A stretch of 64,000 nucleotides of DNA. It comes from Pseudobacteriovorax sp. (GTDB lineage: Bacteria; Bdellovibrionota_B; Oligoflexia; Oligoflexales; Oligoflexaceae). This document shows positions 19,449 through 29,096 of the stretch, in pieces (positions within the stretch are counted from its first letter, which is position 1; the number at the start of each line of letters is the position of its first letter). The stretch covers positions 107,216 to 171,215 of the forward strand of contig JABSRP010000017.1 in NCBI GenBank assembly GCA_013215145.1, written 5' to 3'. The notes under the pieces were generated by a model. That model was not told the origin of the DNA and did not search any database. It saw only the letters and a program-made list of their open reading frames with translations. The position numbers and the translations under genes were made by a program.

Positions 19449-21620
19449 ATGGACAGTTTTTTCAAAGAAAAAGAGGCGAAGGTTGTTGTCGTCGATCCGT
19501 CTGGCGCGGCGCGAACGTTGTTGACCGAGTTTGTCAGAGGACTGGGCTTTAGCGATGTGACTGGGGTGCCCGGAGTGAAGGAAGCCATTGGCATGCTCGA
19601 GGTTGAGTCTGTGAATTGGTTGATTACTCCACTTATGGAGGACCAAAACGAAAATGGTATGAAAGTCCTGAAACTGTTTTGCGATCATAGCTCCCTAAGA
19701 GATCTGAGGGTTACGTTTTTACTCGAGGAAGGAGAATATGAGGTCCTGCCTGATGCCTTCTCCAAAGGACTTCTGTCCTATCATATGAAACCATTCACAA
19801 AAGATTCTTTGACTCAAGATTTTACGGCGTTCTTTGAACGATTCGAGTCTTACGACTGGAATTCAGCGCTAATGGCAGCGTCCTACATCAGAGACATCAT
19901 GATGGAGCACTTTCGTTACGAAGAGCTCCTCAGTTTTGAGCGTAAACTCTTAGACCTGTTCCCTGGGCATGTCGACCAAATGATGAATTTAGTGCCACCT
20001 TTGGCACTGCTTGAAAAAGAAGAAGAGGCCCTGTCAACGTTAAAGCAGATCAAATTGATCGATCCGGATCAGGACGAAAAGATTACTGAGCTGATGGAGA
20101 AATACCTTGAAGGAAAATCTATTGCGGACATTGAGGGAGACGCTATCAATTTCCTCCATATTCGAAAAGTACTGGTGGTTGATAGTGACGAATCAGTCTG
20201 CAACGAGGTGAAATCCTGCTTTTCCAAGATGGGTGTCGAGGATGTTATCATTTGCCACGATGGTGAAGAGGCCATTGAGGCTGTGAAGGAAAATGAAGAG
20301 ATTGACATTGTAATCCATGAATGGCGTATCCCGAAGCTTACCGGGCCTCTTTTCTTACAAAGGGCGCAGGATGCGCTTCCTTCAAAAGCTCTCTTTATTT
20401 TGCTAAGTAGTCTCATAGAGGAGCAGGATCTGCCATTTGTTAGAGAAATGGGTGTTGCAAATACGATTAACAAACCGCTTTCAAGTGATTCCTTTACTAA
20501 GGATGTAATTTGGACCGTCCAACAAGATCAAATGCCTACCGAGCAGTCGGCTATGGAACGTAAGATGCGGGCTCATCTGGATGCAAAAGAATTGCCTGCG
20601 GCGGAAGAGATCAAATCTCGGTTTGTCGGTGACCATTCCATACGTATTGGTGCTAAGCAAATTATCGAGTCTGAATTCGCTTTTTATAAAGGCGACTACG
20701 AGAAAGCCCGGGATTTTGCTGTAGAAGCAGTGAAAAATGCTGGGGATTCCATATTCATCCTGAACCTGCTTGGAAAGACGATGATGCATCTTAGGCAGTT
20801 TGAGGTAGCGTTACGCTGCTTTGAAAAGGCCAAGACCATTGCGCCACTTAATATTGAAAGGCTCTGTCAGATAGCGGAAGCTCAATCTGAAATGGGCGAT
20901 AAAGAAGCTGCACAAGAAACCATGGAGGAAGCTGGTGAACTTGATCCGGATAGTGAGAGGATCAAGGAAGCTAGTGCTAAGCTTGCACTTAACTCAAGCG
21001 ATACAGACGAAGCAAAAAAATTGATGGCCAACTTAAAAGCAATAGAAAATGTCGTTGCATACATGAATAACCAGGCAGTAGCTCTAGCTAAATGTGATAA
21101 ATTTGACGAGGGTTTGGAGCAGTATACAAAGACTCTAGAAGCGATTCCCCCTCAGCGTGCGGATATCGTAGCTATTGTAAAGTACAACATCGCCCTAGCC
21201 TATATACGTGCTAAGGACCTTAAAAACGCCGTGGAACCGCTAACAACAGCTTCTGTTGTCCAGTCAGTTGTTATGGAAAGAGCAAAGGCTTTACTTAAAA
21301 AATTAAAGTGGGCTATTGAGCATGACAAGCCACTTGTCCTGAAAAAGGCTCAGCCAGCACCTGCTCCCGAAACTCCAAAACCAGAAGGTGACGCTGATGA
21401 AGAAAAACCAGGTAATGTTCTTTCATCTGCGACAAATACTACCGTCGTATCCTTGATGGCAGCTGTTGCTGGAGAGATGGCAGCATTTAAAATCTTCACG
21501 GTGGAAGAGCATAATCCAAAAGCTCTGAAGCTACTGGCAGGAGATGTTAGATTTAATCCACGGGATGCCATCGAGAGAGAGGCAACTGGTGGTGCAGATA
21601 AAGCAATGAAGTACGGCTAA
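19449..21620 (+). CDS. Two-receiver TPR protein lacking phospho-acceptor Asp
   Basis: A 723-aa protein. The first receiver-like domain is residues 10-125: the acidic pair is reduced to Asp16, Thr60 stands where Asp is phosphorylated, and the KPF Lys114 is kept. The second is residues 238-360: VVDSDE, then IVIHEWRIPKLTG with Glu291 at the acceptor position, a natural phospho-mimic, with the KPL Lys kept. TPR repeats run from about 385 to 620, and an Ala/Pro/Glu linker and a short conserved-looking tail follow. The start is supported by gggag 9 nt upstream. It is divergent from the flippase-like gene, and its end meets that of the CHAT gene on the other strand with 4 nt of overlap. It looks built to signal without phosphorylation, or to be locked 'on' (inference). 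Confidence 0.85.
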   Translation: MDSFFKEKEAKVVVVDPSGAARTLLTEFVRGLGFSDVTGVPGVKEAIGMLEVESVNWLITPLMEDQNENGMKVLKLFCDHSSLRDLRVTFLLEEGEYEVLPDAFSKGLLSYHMKPFTKDSLTQDFTAFFERFESYDWNSALMAASYIRDIMMEHFRYEELLSFERKLLDLFPGHVDQMMNLVPPLALLEKEEEALSTLKQIKLIDPDQDEKITELMEKYLEGKSIADIEGDAINFLHIRKVLVVDSDESVCNEVKSCFSKMGVEDVIICHDGEEAIEAVKENEEIDIVIHEWRIPKLTGPLFLQRAQDALPSKALFILLSSLIEEQDLPFVREMGVANTINKPLSSDSFTKDVIWTVQQDQMPTEQSAMERKMRAHLDAKELPAAEEIKSRFVGDHSIRIGAKQIIESEFAFYKGDYEKARDFAVEAVKNAGDSIFILNLLGKTMMHLRQFEVALRCFEKAKTIAPLNIERLCQIAEAQSEMGDKEAAQETMEEAGELDPDSERIKEASAKLALNSSDTDEAKKLMANLKAIENVVAYMNNQAVALAKCDKFDEGLEQYTKTLEAIPPQRADIVAIVKYNIALAYIRAKDLKNAVEPLTTASVVQSVVMERAKALLKKLKWAIEHDKPLVLKKAQPAPAPETPKPEGDADEEKPGNVLSSATNTTVVSLMAAVAGEMAAFKIFTVEEHNPKALKLLAGDVRFNPRDAIEREATGGADKAMKYG

Positions 21621-24600
21621 AACTTTGTACCTGACAGACGAAAGGCAGACCAATAAGCAGGATGCGGAAAAAACTTCCTTGTATTTGCCTGAGCTTTTTG
21701 TAATGACCGACTCAGGCTGTTGCCCTCTGATAGATATCGATAAAAGCGCTTCATTGTCATCGCGCTAGCTACATCATCAATTCGCCATAGTGTGCTGATA
21801 ATAGACTTGGTGCCGGCAAGGAAAAATGCTCGATTAAGGCTTACGATCTCATCGCCCCTTGATACATCTCCCAAACCTGTTTCACAGGCACTAAGTGTGA
21901 TTAGGTCAGTTTGAAAACTTAGACTCAAAATACTCTCTACAGTCAGATCGCCTTCTGAGGAGGAGTCTGGAGCAAGAAGTATTCGGGACTTTTTTGGATT
22001 TAACATATTGAATTCGCCATGGGAAGCGATGTGGAGGTAGTCGATTTTTTGATTCAGCTTTTGTTTTAGATTGGAAATACTGGCTTGTTGGTTAAGTAGG
22101 AGTGTGGACTCAGGGAAATATCTTGTCATGACCTCCACTTCTCTTTGTGCAAACGGTAGGTCTAAATCTTTGCCGCGGTCTGGATTTCCGAGTCCGACAA
22201 TCCTAGGCTTTTCATGATGCCTCGTACCCGTGAGATCGGCGATCATACTACCATGTTCAAGATTAAAAACTAAAAAACGATCTGTTAGGTATTCGTCAGA
22301 AATCGGTAATGCTGGGAATGGTAAATAGTGTAGGGGCCCGTGAGGTATAAATCCAATAGTGGCTTTGTCATTTAACTGAACCATGAGTGGACTCAAAATC
22401 TCAGCAAAAATCTGCTCACCGATAATATCTGGGCTTCTGTAAGCTAGTAAAATTTTGCGATAGGATTCAATCATATTTGTGAGGTTCTGATAAGAAACAG
22501 GCATTGTGAAAACTTTAATAGCCTCTCTGTCCAACACCCATGCTAGCAACTTATCTTCGGTGGCCATATAGACGACAATTGAAGTGTCTTTTGGAATAGC
22601 AAGTTTGATTTCCTCGTAAGAAATAGCTCCTACTACCGCCAAACGGTATATTTTTGGATGGTTCTGTTGAAGAATATATTCAATATCCTTCTGTCGATCT
22701 TTAATGGATCTTTGTTCTTCTGTTGTTAATTCGGGCGAATGCAGACGTTTTTGATTGTTTTTATATTCAAGATAAACTTCGGGAGGATTTTTGATTTTGG
22801 AACCTGCCAAAGAATCAATAAAAGATCTTGACTTTGACCGCTCATTGACTTCCCAAGACTCCTCGATTTTCCCAGCTGTAATGAGAGCGAGTACATACTC
22901 TTCGTAGACTTTTTGTATGGAAATATTTGCCCTAAAGGAAGAATTATATTCTTTATTTGCTAGGCTTGCTTGTAAGGACTCGATGACTTGAATAGCATTC
23001 TCATAGAAATTCAGTGCTTTCTGTGTTTGATTCTGTTTTAAGGCAATTTGACCTAGAAGGGCTTTGGTTCGCCATCCGAAATCACGAAAACCTAGTTTAT
23101 CGGATTGTTCTAATGACTGACGAGCATAGATCTTTGCCTGTTCTAAGTCTCCATTTGCATAATAGAGTTCGGACAAACCGAGTAGACTGTAAATGGAATT
23201 GTAGGCTAGGTTTAGTCTTAAGCTCATCTTGAGGGCGTTTTCCAAAAATCCCTTAGCATTGTCATATTGTTTGATGGCTAATAAGCTAAACCCAAGATTA
23301 CGGTAATCATATGCTACGGCCTTTTGATCTTTAAGGCGTTGATCTATGGCTAATGCCTCGTTGAATCTAGCAATAGACTCTTGATAAGATTGGGAGTTAC
23401 GAAGAATGAAGCCCCAGTTTGATAGCAACAGTGAAATTTTTCTAGGTAGATTTTCATTTTTAGACTGGTCCGTCGCAGATTTGATGAGTTCCAATGCTTC
23501 CTGGCTACGTCCAAGTTTGTTGAGTACTAAAGCAACATTGTTTTTGATATCAATGGATAGACTTATTTTTTGTTTTGGGTTCGTAATCTTCTCTAACTGG
23601 TCCTTGACTTCGTTTTTTAAGCCAAGAGATTTAGAGTAGTCTCCCAATAAGTAGAAAGCTTTCATTAAGCTCAGGGTCGAACGAACCTTATCGATTGCGG
23701 TAGTGATGTCAGCATACTGTTTGAGTCGAATCAGTTGATCTACAGCATTTTCTAATAAGCCAAGTTCAAGATAAGTATTAGCAAGATCAACTGTGATTTT
23801 CGCAATGCTGGCATTATCTTCGTTGTCCCGGTAGATTTCTATGCACTTTTTGTAGCCTTTTAAAGCTTTAGAAAAGTCATTAAAAAACTCCTTATTATAA
23901 TTCGCTAGACTTCTGATATATACGGATTGTTCGACGGGGTCATCCTGTACTAGCTTAATGGCATTTTCTAGGGCCTCTCGGCCTTTCTCAAAATCACGGT
24001 TTTTTTGATAGGCAATACTCTTGAGTCTAAGGGCCAGGGCTTGCTGATAAGTATCTTCATTTTCTTCGTATATCTTATAGGCTTTCGTTAGGTCTTGTAG
24101 TGCTTCCTGAGGAGTATCAGCTTCTAAGTATAGGACTCCCGAATTTATAAGTTCATCGGCTAAGTCGTAATCACCGATAGGTTCGACTTGTCGTATGATG
24201 AGCCCTTGAAAATGCCTGGCACTATCTAATCTTTTTTCTATTTGCCTCTTGCTCCTAAGTTCTACTAAAGTGCTAAGTAGTAAATCGTCGTTTTTCATTT
24301 TTCGTGACCAAAATAACCGCTTTTCAGGTCCTAGGTTTGCAAGATTCTCTGGATTAGGTGCCTTTAGTATTTTATCGGTGTTTCCGGGATTGCCGATAAC
24401 AATGATCGATGGATCTTGGACAGCGTCAACGAGATGCATTTCGGTTAAGCGGCAAAATAAGTCGTCTATATGTTTTTGATGGTCGAGGATAAGTGAAACC
24501 TGTCCACCATGCATCCTAGTTTTTATGTGAATGGCCTTCAGGTCGATGGGTTTTAAAGATTCTTGCTTCTCTAAAAGGTATACGTGGACGATCGAACTAG

Positions 24601-27600
24601 ATTCTGAATAAACGCTTTCTTGGAATGAATTATAGGCTAGATTTACTTTGTTGAAGTTACGATGAATTCTAATATCAAATGTCTCTCTATTCGATTTGTC
24701 GAAATTGGCATAGCATCCACCTTTTAACGCCTTACCTTCGAATCTGACTGTAGTCAAAATTTGGTTTTTGACAGGTATTAAGTCCGTTTGATCCTTTACA
24801 AATCGTATATGGGGCAGTCTCTTTTTGATATCCTTACGCATCCTGAAGGATAAATCATTCAATAAAATGCTATCGAAATGATCAGATTGCATTTCCAAAT
24901 AATCGATAACTTCTGATTCTGTCGTATAGGTCTCTTGCTGTATTTTGTTTTTAGTTATTATAGCTACATGAAATCTATTTTTTTCCGGGAACATAAGAGC
25001 GATTTGTGCTTTATCGGGATTAGACCAACTTATTTGTTTAAGATTGCCTTGGTTCCGTCTATTTAACCTTGACAGTAAAATTTGAGTCTTTGCTCTTTCT
25101 TTATTCAAGTATTTTTCAATTAATATACTTTTGTCTTCTTCGTTGTAGATGTTGGTAATGAAGTAGTGATCTAAAAAATCATAGATGGCTGGTAGAAAAC
25201 TGAAGGGGTCAAAATTTCTGGTTTTTAAAATTTCTGCGTAGGCCTCGGACCATAATCCTTCTTCAAGATAGTATTTCCAAACCAGATTACTTTGAATTGC
25301 TTGTGTTCTGCGTTTGGCTTTGGTCTTTAAGGGTGCTGTCGGTGTTTCTTCTGGAAAGGTACTAGAGTCCTTATAAGCTAGGTAAAAAGCTGCGATGTCG
25401 CTTTTTGGTACTTCTATTCCTACAGCTTGTTTTTTGTCCTCTTCGGGCTTTTCGTTATTTTGATTGATTTGTTGGTGAAGCTGTTCCGAAAGTGAATAGT
25501 ATTCCTTTGATTTTTGATACTTGCCGTTCAGAAAGTTGACGAAACCAAGGTTGTCATATGTAATTAAGATATCTTGGGGAGTACTTAGTTTTTTCGCTTG
25601 ATCTTTTGATTTTTGTATGTCTAATTTCTTTTGAAGGGCAATTTTGGTTTTTTCGTAGTTACCCATAGCTAAATAGTTTCTAGCTCTAGACATGGTCGAC
25701 TGCATCGCAAAGGTACTTAGATCAAAACCCTGAGCGTTGGTACTAGCTCCCGAAAGATTGACAGCAATGGCATCAGACTCTTCCTTAGTTTCTTGATTTA
25801 GGGTGGAAATAATTTGATCAGTTTGGTCGAGAATAGAGTTACTCTTTTGGAAGGCTTTCATTCCTCTTTCTGCTTCTGCTAACGAAAGCAGTACTGATAT
25901 TCTTCCTTTTGAGCTTAAATCAGTTTGATTTAAGCTTGATAGCGTGGTTTTAGCCTCTTCATATTTTTCCATATCCAAGAGGGAGCGAGCCATAAGCAGA
26001 CTTGCTATCCTTTCCTGCGATTTAAAGCCATAGGTTTTTGACTTATTCGCTGCGATTTTGAGATAGCTAATAGCTTCTTTATGTTTTTCAAGTTGAAAGG
26101 CAACCTGACCGGTCTGTAACGTTAAGGCTACTTCTTCTTCAGGACTTCTAAAGCTCAATCTATAGCTATCGGCAAGCCTTTGTCGAAGGAGGGGGAATGC
26201 CTCACCAAAATTTCCCATGTTTATATAGGCAACAGCGATATTTTGGTCAAGTATGATTCGCTCAAGGCTCTTTTTTGGCAGAAGATCTTTAGCAAATTGA
26301 TAGTGAAAAATACTTCGCCTTAAATAGTCTCTGTCTGATGGATTAATATAGTCTAATATTTTTAACCAGAAGCCTTTTAGATCGTCGAAAAAACTACTTT
26401 CCGAATTTTGGTCTAGCCAGCTAAATTTCTGAAAGTAGAGCCAACCTAGTGTCTGATGGGCATAGGCTTCGTTTGGTATAATAGTAATCAGTTTTTCAAG
26501 ATCGGCCTGAAGGGTTTCAATGATATCTAGTTTTTCATCGAGAGACTCTGCCCCATCAATATTATATGTGTTGATATAGATCTCTAAAAAATCCTGCTTA
26601 TTCTTGTGGTAAAGTTGATGTTTTTGATAGTGATTGCGAATATCTTCGATTTTTCCTAGGGCATAATAGCTATCAACAACGGCTTTGTGTAGTCTCATTG
26701 AAGTTGGTGAATATTGAATTCCAATACGATATATGTCTGCCGCTTGGCCAGGCTCTTTATCCCTACCCTTGCGATCTCCTGCGCTTTTGTAGATATTGAC
26801 GAATTTTTCTTCGATTTCACTGTACCGATTCGTTAAGGTCATCGACTTAAGTTCATTTCGAATCGCACTGTAGGTTTTTCCTAAGTCCGGCAAAATCGCG
26901 TCGATGTAATTTAATTGACTAATTTTATCTAGTATTTTCTCTAGGATGACAGGGTTGCTTCCCGACTTTCGCATGGCCGATAATAGATCGTATCCTAAGT
27001 CTTGGGAATCTGGCTCGAAAATCTTTAAGATACTATGATACTGAAGAATACTGGCCACTATATTACATTGTAAATCCACATTGCGGTTGGTAGCTTCATC
27101 GTCCAGTTTAAGTAGGTCGGTAACGGATCTTACAAAATGACTTCGATGACTTTTTTGAAAATTTAGACAGGCATTGTCTAAGTTTTTAAAGGCAAGGTTT
27201 TGATTAAGTGTTTGAATTTCGAGATCAAATACTATGATAGCAATATCCGAAGCTAGTTGAGATGGTGTTTCACTCTTTGTAGCAACAGTTTTTAGTTGAG
27301 TGATTATTGTCGGCTGTATCTTGTTTTTTCGTTTTTGTAACAGGGCCCGATTTAAAAGGCAGAGATTTCTAAGAAAGTGATCCTTATGATCGGCAGCGAC
27401 GCATAGTTTATGTATTCGTTTAAGCTTATTCTGTCCCGCAGCTAGCCAAGGATCGCCACTAAGTATTTGATTGAATTCACTAATGATCTGAGCTACTTCA
27501 AGGCCTCCTAGACGAAAATAATTACCTTCACGTAAATGCCAATAGATTGCGTCATCAGAATTTCGAGACTCATCGTTTTTTTCTAATAATAGGTTAACTT

Positions 27601-28570
27601 CTCTCTTCCGAAAAAAAACATCATCATTTTTAGATGAGTCATTATAAAGACCTTTTGTCGGTACTGAACTTATATTATGACTATTACTTTGGCGTCTAGA
27701 AAAGTAGAGGATACCATTACTAATATCAGGATGATTTGGGTTGTCGGTTATGGTCGTTACCTGAGATGCTGTATTCGTCTTAAAGCTGTATTTCCAAATA
27801 GATCCTTCGTCGTAAACATCGAGTTTTCGATCAAAGTTAGTGTCATCATTCTTTCTGTGAAAATAGATGTATTGATTGTCGTCGGAGAATACGGGAAATG
27901 AATCAAGTGCGATGCCCGAGGTAATAGATCGATTTTTTCGTGTTTCAATGTCATAGAGGAATATATCGTTTCGGTTTTGGTAGACAATTTTTTTTCCATT
28001 TGAAGAGAACCTAGGCTGGACACCAAAAATACTGGTATTTATAGTTTTTTCTTCTTTTGGAAGGTAAAGTATGATTTCAGGATCTTTCCGAAATTTTTTT
28101 CGTGCAAAAACGATTCGTTGTGCATCATTGGATATATCAGGATCAAAGTCCTCTGTTTTATCATCGGTGATGCGAAGAGGTTTGCTTAAGTTAGTTATGG
28201 ATGTAGAGTCAAGAAATATGTCCCCCTTAGCATCTAAGTCTGTGCTGACATAAACGATTTGATCGCCATCTGCTGAAACACGACCCATATAGGCGTTGAG
28301 TTCTGTTTTGATACTATCCGAAATATAGGTTTTGTTTTTCATCCGGATAAGGCGTTGGCTTGCACGCTGGGACGTAAAGAAAGTGCGTCCCAGTTGATCT
28401 GTTGCTGGCAGTATATTGTCTGCATTGCCCGCGGTTACGAGACTAATTCCATTCCCTGATTCCGAATTTTCTAGCGCAATCGGATGAGTGGTGGACTTTG
28501 AGTCTGCATGCGAGCAGGCTGTAAATATACAGGCTACTAGTAAACTAAAATTTTTGGGTCCATTGATCAT
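21617..28570 (-). CDS. Giant lipoprotein: TolB-like propeller, TPR arrays, pseudo-CHAT and CHAT protease
   Basis: The start at 28570 is chosen over an upstream in-frame ATG (28720) because it gives a lipoprotein leader ending IFTAC (Cys19) and overlaps the ydbL-like stop. The product is about 2317 aa. Residues about 30-330 have PD40/TolB-type repeats (ISNDAQRIVFARK, FSSNGKKIVYQNR). Long TPR arrays cover about 330-1150 and 1440-1950. Residues about 1170-1400 look like a CHAT fold without a His/Cys dyad. The C-terminal 330 residues are a CHAT caspase-like peptidase with ASHGEF (His2184) and LSACETGLG (Cys2229). CHAT proteases cleave partner proteins on a signal sensed through TPRs. Here the leader predicts export, which is unusual. 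It is the last gene of the ydbH–ydbL run. Confidence 0.85.
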   Translation of the reverse strand: MINGPKNFSLLVACIFTACSHADSKSTTHPIALENSESGNGISLVTAGNADNILPATDQLGRTFFTSQRASQRLIRMKNKTYISDSIKTELNAYMGRVSADGDQIVYVSTDLDAKGDIFLDSTSITNLSKPLRITDDKTEDFDPDISNDAQRIVFARKKFRKDPEIILYLPKEEKTINTSIFGVQPRFSSNGKKIVYQNRNDIFLYDIETRKNRSITSGIALDSFPVFSDDNQYIYFHRKNDDTNFDRKLDVYDEGSIWKYSFKTNTASQVTTITDNPNHPDISNGILYFSRRQSNSHNISSVPTKGLYNDSSKNDDVFFRKREVNLLLEKNDESRNSDDAIYWHLREGNYFRLGGLEVAQIISEFNQILSGDPWLAAGQNKLKRIHKLCVAADHKDHFLRNLCLLNRALLQKRKNKIQPTIITQLKTVATKSETPSQLASDIAIIVFDLEIQTLNQNLAFKNLDNACLNFQKSHRSHFVRSVTDLLKLDDEATNRNVDLQCNIVASILQYHSILKIFEPDSQDLGYDLLSAMRKSGSNPVILEKILDKISQLNYIDAILPDLGKTYSAIRNELKSMTLTNRYSEIEEKFVNIYKSAGDRKGRDKEPGQAADIYRIGIQYSPTSMRLHKAVVDSYYALGKIEDIRNHYQKHQLYHKNKQDFLEIYINTYNIDGAESLDEKLDIIETLQADLEKLITIIPNEAYAHQTLGWLYFQKFSWLDQNSESSFFDDLKGFWLKILDYINPSDRDYLRRSIFHYQFAKDLLPKKSLERIILDQNIAVAYINMGNFGEAFPLLRQRLADSYRLSFRSPEEEVALTLQTGQVAFQLEKHKEAISYLKIAANKSKTYGFKSQERIASLLMARSLLDMEKYEEAKTTLSSLNQTDLSSKGRISVLLSLAEAERGMKAFQKSNSILDQTDQIISTLNQETKEESDAIAVNLSGASTNAQGFDLSTFAMQSTMSRARNYLAMGNYEKTKIALQKKLDIQKSKDQAKKLSTPQDILITYDNLGFVNFLNGKYQKSKEYYSLSEQLHQQINQNNEKPEEDKKQAVGIEVPKSDIAAFYLAYKDSSTFPEETPTAPLKTKAKRRTQAIQSNLVWKYYLEEGLWSEAYAEILKTRNFDPFSFLPAIYDFLDHYFITNIYNEEDKSILIEKYLNKERAKTQILLSRLNRRNQGNLKQISWSNPDKAQIALMFPEKNRFHVAIITKNKIQQETYTTESEVIDYLEMQSDHFDSILLNDLSFRMRKDIKKRLPHIRFVKDQTDLIPVKNQILTTVRFEGKALKGGCYANFDKSNRETFDIRIHRNFNKVNLAYNSFQESVYSESSSIVHVYLLEKQESLKPIDLKAIHIKTRMHGGQVSLILDHQKHIDDLFCRLTEMHLVDAVQDPSIIVIGNPGNTDKILKAPNPENLANLGPEKRLFWSRKMKNDDLLLSTLVELRSKRQIEKRLDSARHFQGLIIRQVEPIGDYDLADELINSGVLYLEADTPQEALQDLTKAYKIYEENEDTYQQALALRLKSIAYQKNRDFEKGREALENAIKLVQDDPVEQSVYIRSLANYNKEFFNDFSKALKGYKKCIEIYRDNEDNASIAKITVDLANTYLELGLLENAVDQLIRLKQYADITTAIDKVRSTLSLMKAFYLLGDYSKSLGLKNEVKDQLEKITNPKQKISLSIDIKNNVALVLNKLGRSQEALELIKSATDQSKNENLPRKISLLLSNWGFILRNSQSYQESIARFNEALAIDQRLKDQKAVAYDYRNLGFSLLAIKQYDNAKGFLENALKMSLRLNLAYNSIYSLLGLSELYYANGDLEQAKIYARQSLEQSDKLGFRDFGWRTKALLGQIALKQNQTQKALNFYENAIQVIESLQASLANKEYNSSFRANISIQKVYEEYVLALITAGKIEESWEVNERSKSRSFIDSLAGSKIKNPPEVYLEYKNNQKRLHSPELTTEEQRSIKDRQKDIEYILQQNHPKIYRLAVVGAISYEEIKLAIPKDTSIVVYMATEDKLLAWVLDREAIKVFTMPVSYQNLTNMIESYRKILLAYRSPDIIGEQIFAEILSPLMVQLNDKATIGFIPHGPLHYLPFPALPISDEYLTDRFLVFNLEHGSMIADLTGTRHHEKPRIVGLGNPDRGKDLDLPFAQREVEVMTRYFPESTLLLNQQASISNLKQKLNQKIDYLHIASHGEFNMLNPKKSRILLAPDSSSEGDLTVESILSLSFQTDLITLSACETGLGDVSRGDEIVSLNRAFFLAGTKSIISTLWRIDDVASAMTMKRFYRYLSEGNSLSRSLQKAQANTRKFFPHPAYWSAFRLSGTKF

Positions 28571-29096
28571 TTCTTTTAAACCAGTGTCCTTTTGGTGCCG
28601 CTTCGTAAATTTGTTTCGCGTAGGTTTTTTGTACTTGCTGAATGTCACTTGCTTTGATTTCAGGATTCGAAGTGATAATTCGTTTCCATAGAATTTTTCT
28701 ATCCCTATTTTCTTCTGCAATGAGAATTTCAGCTAATTTTGGGATATCGATATTTGGTTTTTGCGATGTGGTCGTTACGATTTCTAGTAAACCATCTTCT
28801 GTTTCACCAATGATACCTAGATTTTTGAATTCAAAGATATCATCTTGATTAAATTCTTGATTCTGTTTGGCTCTTAGGGCAGTTTCATGATTTTGCGAAA
28901 TATCGATTTTTTTTGTTGTTCCATCTGTATCTACTGCACGTACAGAGCTAATCATAGCCATGTCATGTCGCAGGGCTTTTTGACTTCCAATTATTTGATT
29001 TTCTAAGGCCGTTCTTTGGCTAGTGACCTCTACTTTAAACGAACAGGAGTTCGTAAAGATCGAAATTATCAGTATTTGCCTTCTAAATAGATTCAT
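28545..29096 (-). CDS. YdbL/DUF1318-family lipoprotein
   Basis: The ATG at 29096 is preferred; an in-frame GTG at 29105 is the alternative. The product is about 183 aa. The leader ends FTNSC (Cys18), so this is a lipoprotein. After the Cys comes a short KVEVTSQRTALENQIIGS stretch, then a C-terminal domain with ENRDRKILWKRI, IYEAAPKGHW and WTQK, the pattern of YdbL (DUF1318). In E. coli, YdbL works with YdbH and the small lipoprotein YnbE in moving phospholipid to the outer membrane (established for the family). No separate ynbE is seen, and the lipobox suggests this protein may cover both parts (inference). Its start overlaps the ydbH-like stop, and its end overlaps the CHAT gene start. Confidence 0.7.
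   Translation of the reverse strand: MNLFRRQILIISIFTNSCSFKVEVTSQRTALENQIIGSQKALRHDMAMISSVRAVDTDGTTKKIDISQNHETALRAKQNQEFNQDDIFEFKNLGIIGETEDGLLEIVTTTSQKPNIDIPKLAEILIAEENRDRKILWKRIITSNPEIKASDIQQVQKTYAKQIYEAAPKGHWFKRNDQWTQKF

Noticed and set aside
21617..28720. Start of the CHAT gene at 28720
   Set aside because: The extra 50 residues are basic and unlike a leader; the start at 28570 gives a lipobox and fits the overlap with the ydbL-like gene.
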